Assembly: GCA_937915885.1 (NCBI GenBank)
Contig: CALGGP010000255.1
Coordinates: forward strand, 1 to 6,194
Length of the DNA stretch: 6,194 nucleotides
DNA from: an uncultured Selenomonadales bacterium
Lineage (GTDB): Bacteria > Bacillota > Negativicutes > Selenomonadales > Selenomonadaceae
Direction of reading: 5' to 3'
Shown here: piece by piece, positions 6,022 to 6,194 of the stretch
Layout of the letters: every line of letters begins with the position of its first letter
How positions within the stretch are numbered: position 1 is the stretch's first letter
The notes under the pieces: generated by a model
What the model was told of the DNA's origin: nothing
The model's input: the letters and a program-made list of their open reading frames with translations, nothing else
Databases searched by the model: none
Position numbers and translations under genes: made by a program

Positions 6022-6194
6022 TTTGGCAGGCAGTGTTTATGGGGCGCCGCCTGCGCACCCGCCCGTCGAGGTCGGCGCCCAACCGTGGTCGACATGCCCA
6101 CCCGCGCCGGCGGCGCCCGCACTTTCATGCTCGGCAACGCAGTTGCCAAAGGGTGGGTGGGCGGCCGTTTCCATTCTCAAATGCTGTCTTTGCC
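6022..6194. repeat. GC-rich non-coding block with inverted repeats, possible dispersed repeat or MITE
   Basis: Base composition changes abruptly upstream of the methyltransferase gene to a GC-rich stretch unlike the rest of the window. It holds several inverted repeats. TTTGGCA (6022-6028) pairs with TGCCAAA (6144-6150). GGGCGCC (6042-6048) pairs with GGCGCCC (6074-6080). A hairpin of GGCAAC, GCA, GTTGCC occupies 6133-6147. The left end (GGCAGGCAGTGTTTATG) and the right end read on the other strand (GGCAAAGACAGCATTTGAG) are loosely similar, as expected of imperfect terminal inverted repeats. On the minus strand, 6037-6174 is an open frame of 45 codons rich in Ala and Gly, with no convincing ribosome binding site, so I do not call it a gene. 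It could also be a structured leader of the operon. The window edge hides the far boundary. Confidence 0.45.

Noticed and set aside
5997..6022. A-rich stretch upstream of the methylase as a -10 promoter element
   Set aside because: The minus strand has ATTAAAAAAAT, but no matching -35 element at the right distance could be made out.
6037..6174. A 45-codon minus-strand open frame rich in Ala and Gly
   Set aside because: It lies within the GC-rich inverted-repeat block, has no good ribosome binding site, and its composition explains the absence of stops. It is mentioned only under that block.
1..6194. CRISPR array, tRNA, rRNA or intrinsic terminators between genes
   Set aside because: No regularly spaced direct repeats, no cloverleaf-like sequence and no GC hairpin followed by a U-tract were seen in the gene junctions, which are too short for most of these.

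Overview
The window is a tightly packed, single-direction gene cluster. Every gene I can support lies on the minus strand and reads from about 5985 down to the left edge. Neighbours are separated by less than about 25 bases or overlap by a few to 56 bases, and I see no internal terminator. The likeliest source is an anaerobic bacterium that makes menaquinone by the futalosine route. Arginine CGA codons, A/T-ended Lys and Phe codons and strong GGAGG-type ribosome binding sites would fit a Negativicutes-like Firmicute (Selenomonas relatives), but that placement is an impression and not demonstrated.

Layout in transcription order: (i) 6022-6194, a GC-rich non-coding block with inverted repeats, possibly a dispersed repeat or MITE. 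(ii) 5152-5985, a Dam/DpnM-type adenine-N6 DNA methyltransferase. (iii) 4955-5155, a small very basic protein coupled to it by an ATGA overlap. (iv) 3847-4932, aminofutalosine synthase MqnE, probably starting at a TTG codon. (v) 3597-3833 and 3178-3597, a short coiled-coil protein and a PIN-domain (VapC-like) RNase that form a probable toxin-antitoxin pair. (vi) 2010-3161, an unrecognised 383-residue protein made of two tandem copies of one domain. (vii) 1022-2065, a second MqnE/CofH-family radical SAM protein. (viii) 1-1031, MqnC, the dehypoxanthine futalosine cyclase, running off the left edge near its C-terminus.

The metabolic core is the radical SAM trio MqnE, MqnE-like and MqnC. MqnE joins the chorismate-derived enolpyruvyl benzoate to SAM, giving aminofutalosine. 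MqnC closes the ring of dehypoxanthine futalosine. MqnA, MqnB/MTAN and MqnD are not in the window. The two MqnE-like genes are clearly related copies, yet they are separated by the toxin-antitoxin pair and the duplicated-domain gene. The second copy differs at positions that look conserved in MqnE, so it may have a different role.

Two features go beyond the genes. GATC is strongly over-represented (31 sites counted by hand in the first 1860 bases), in the same window as a probable GATC methylase. Each of the three radical SAM genes also contains a run of eight adenines in its coding strand.
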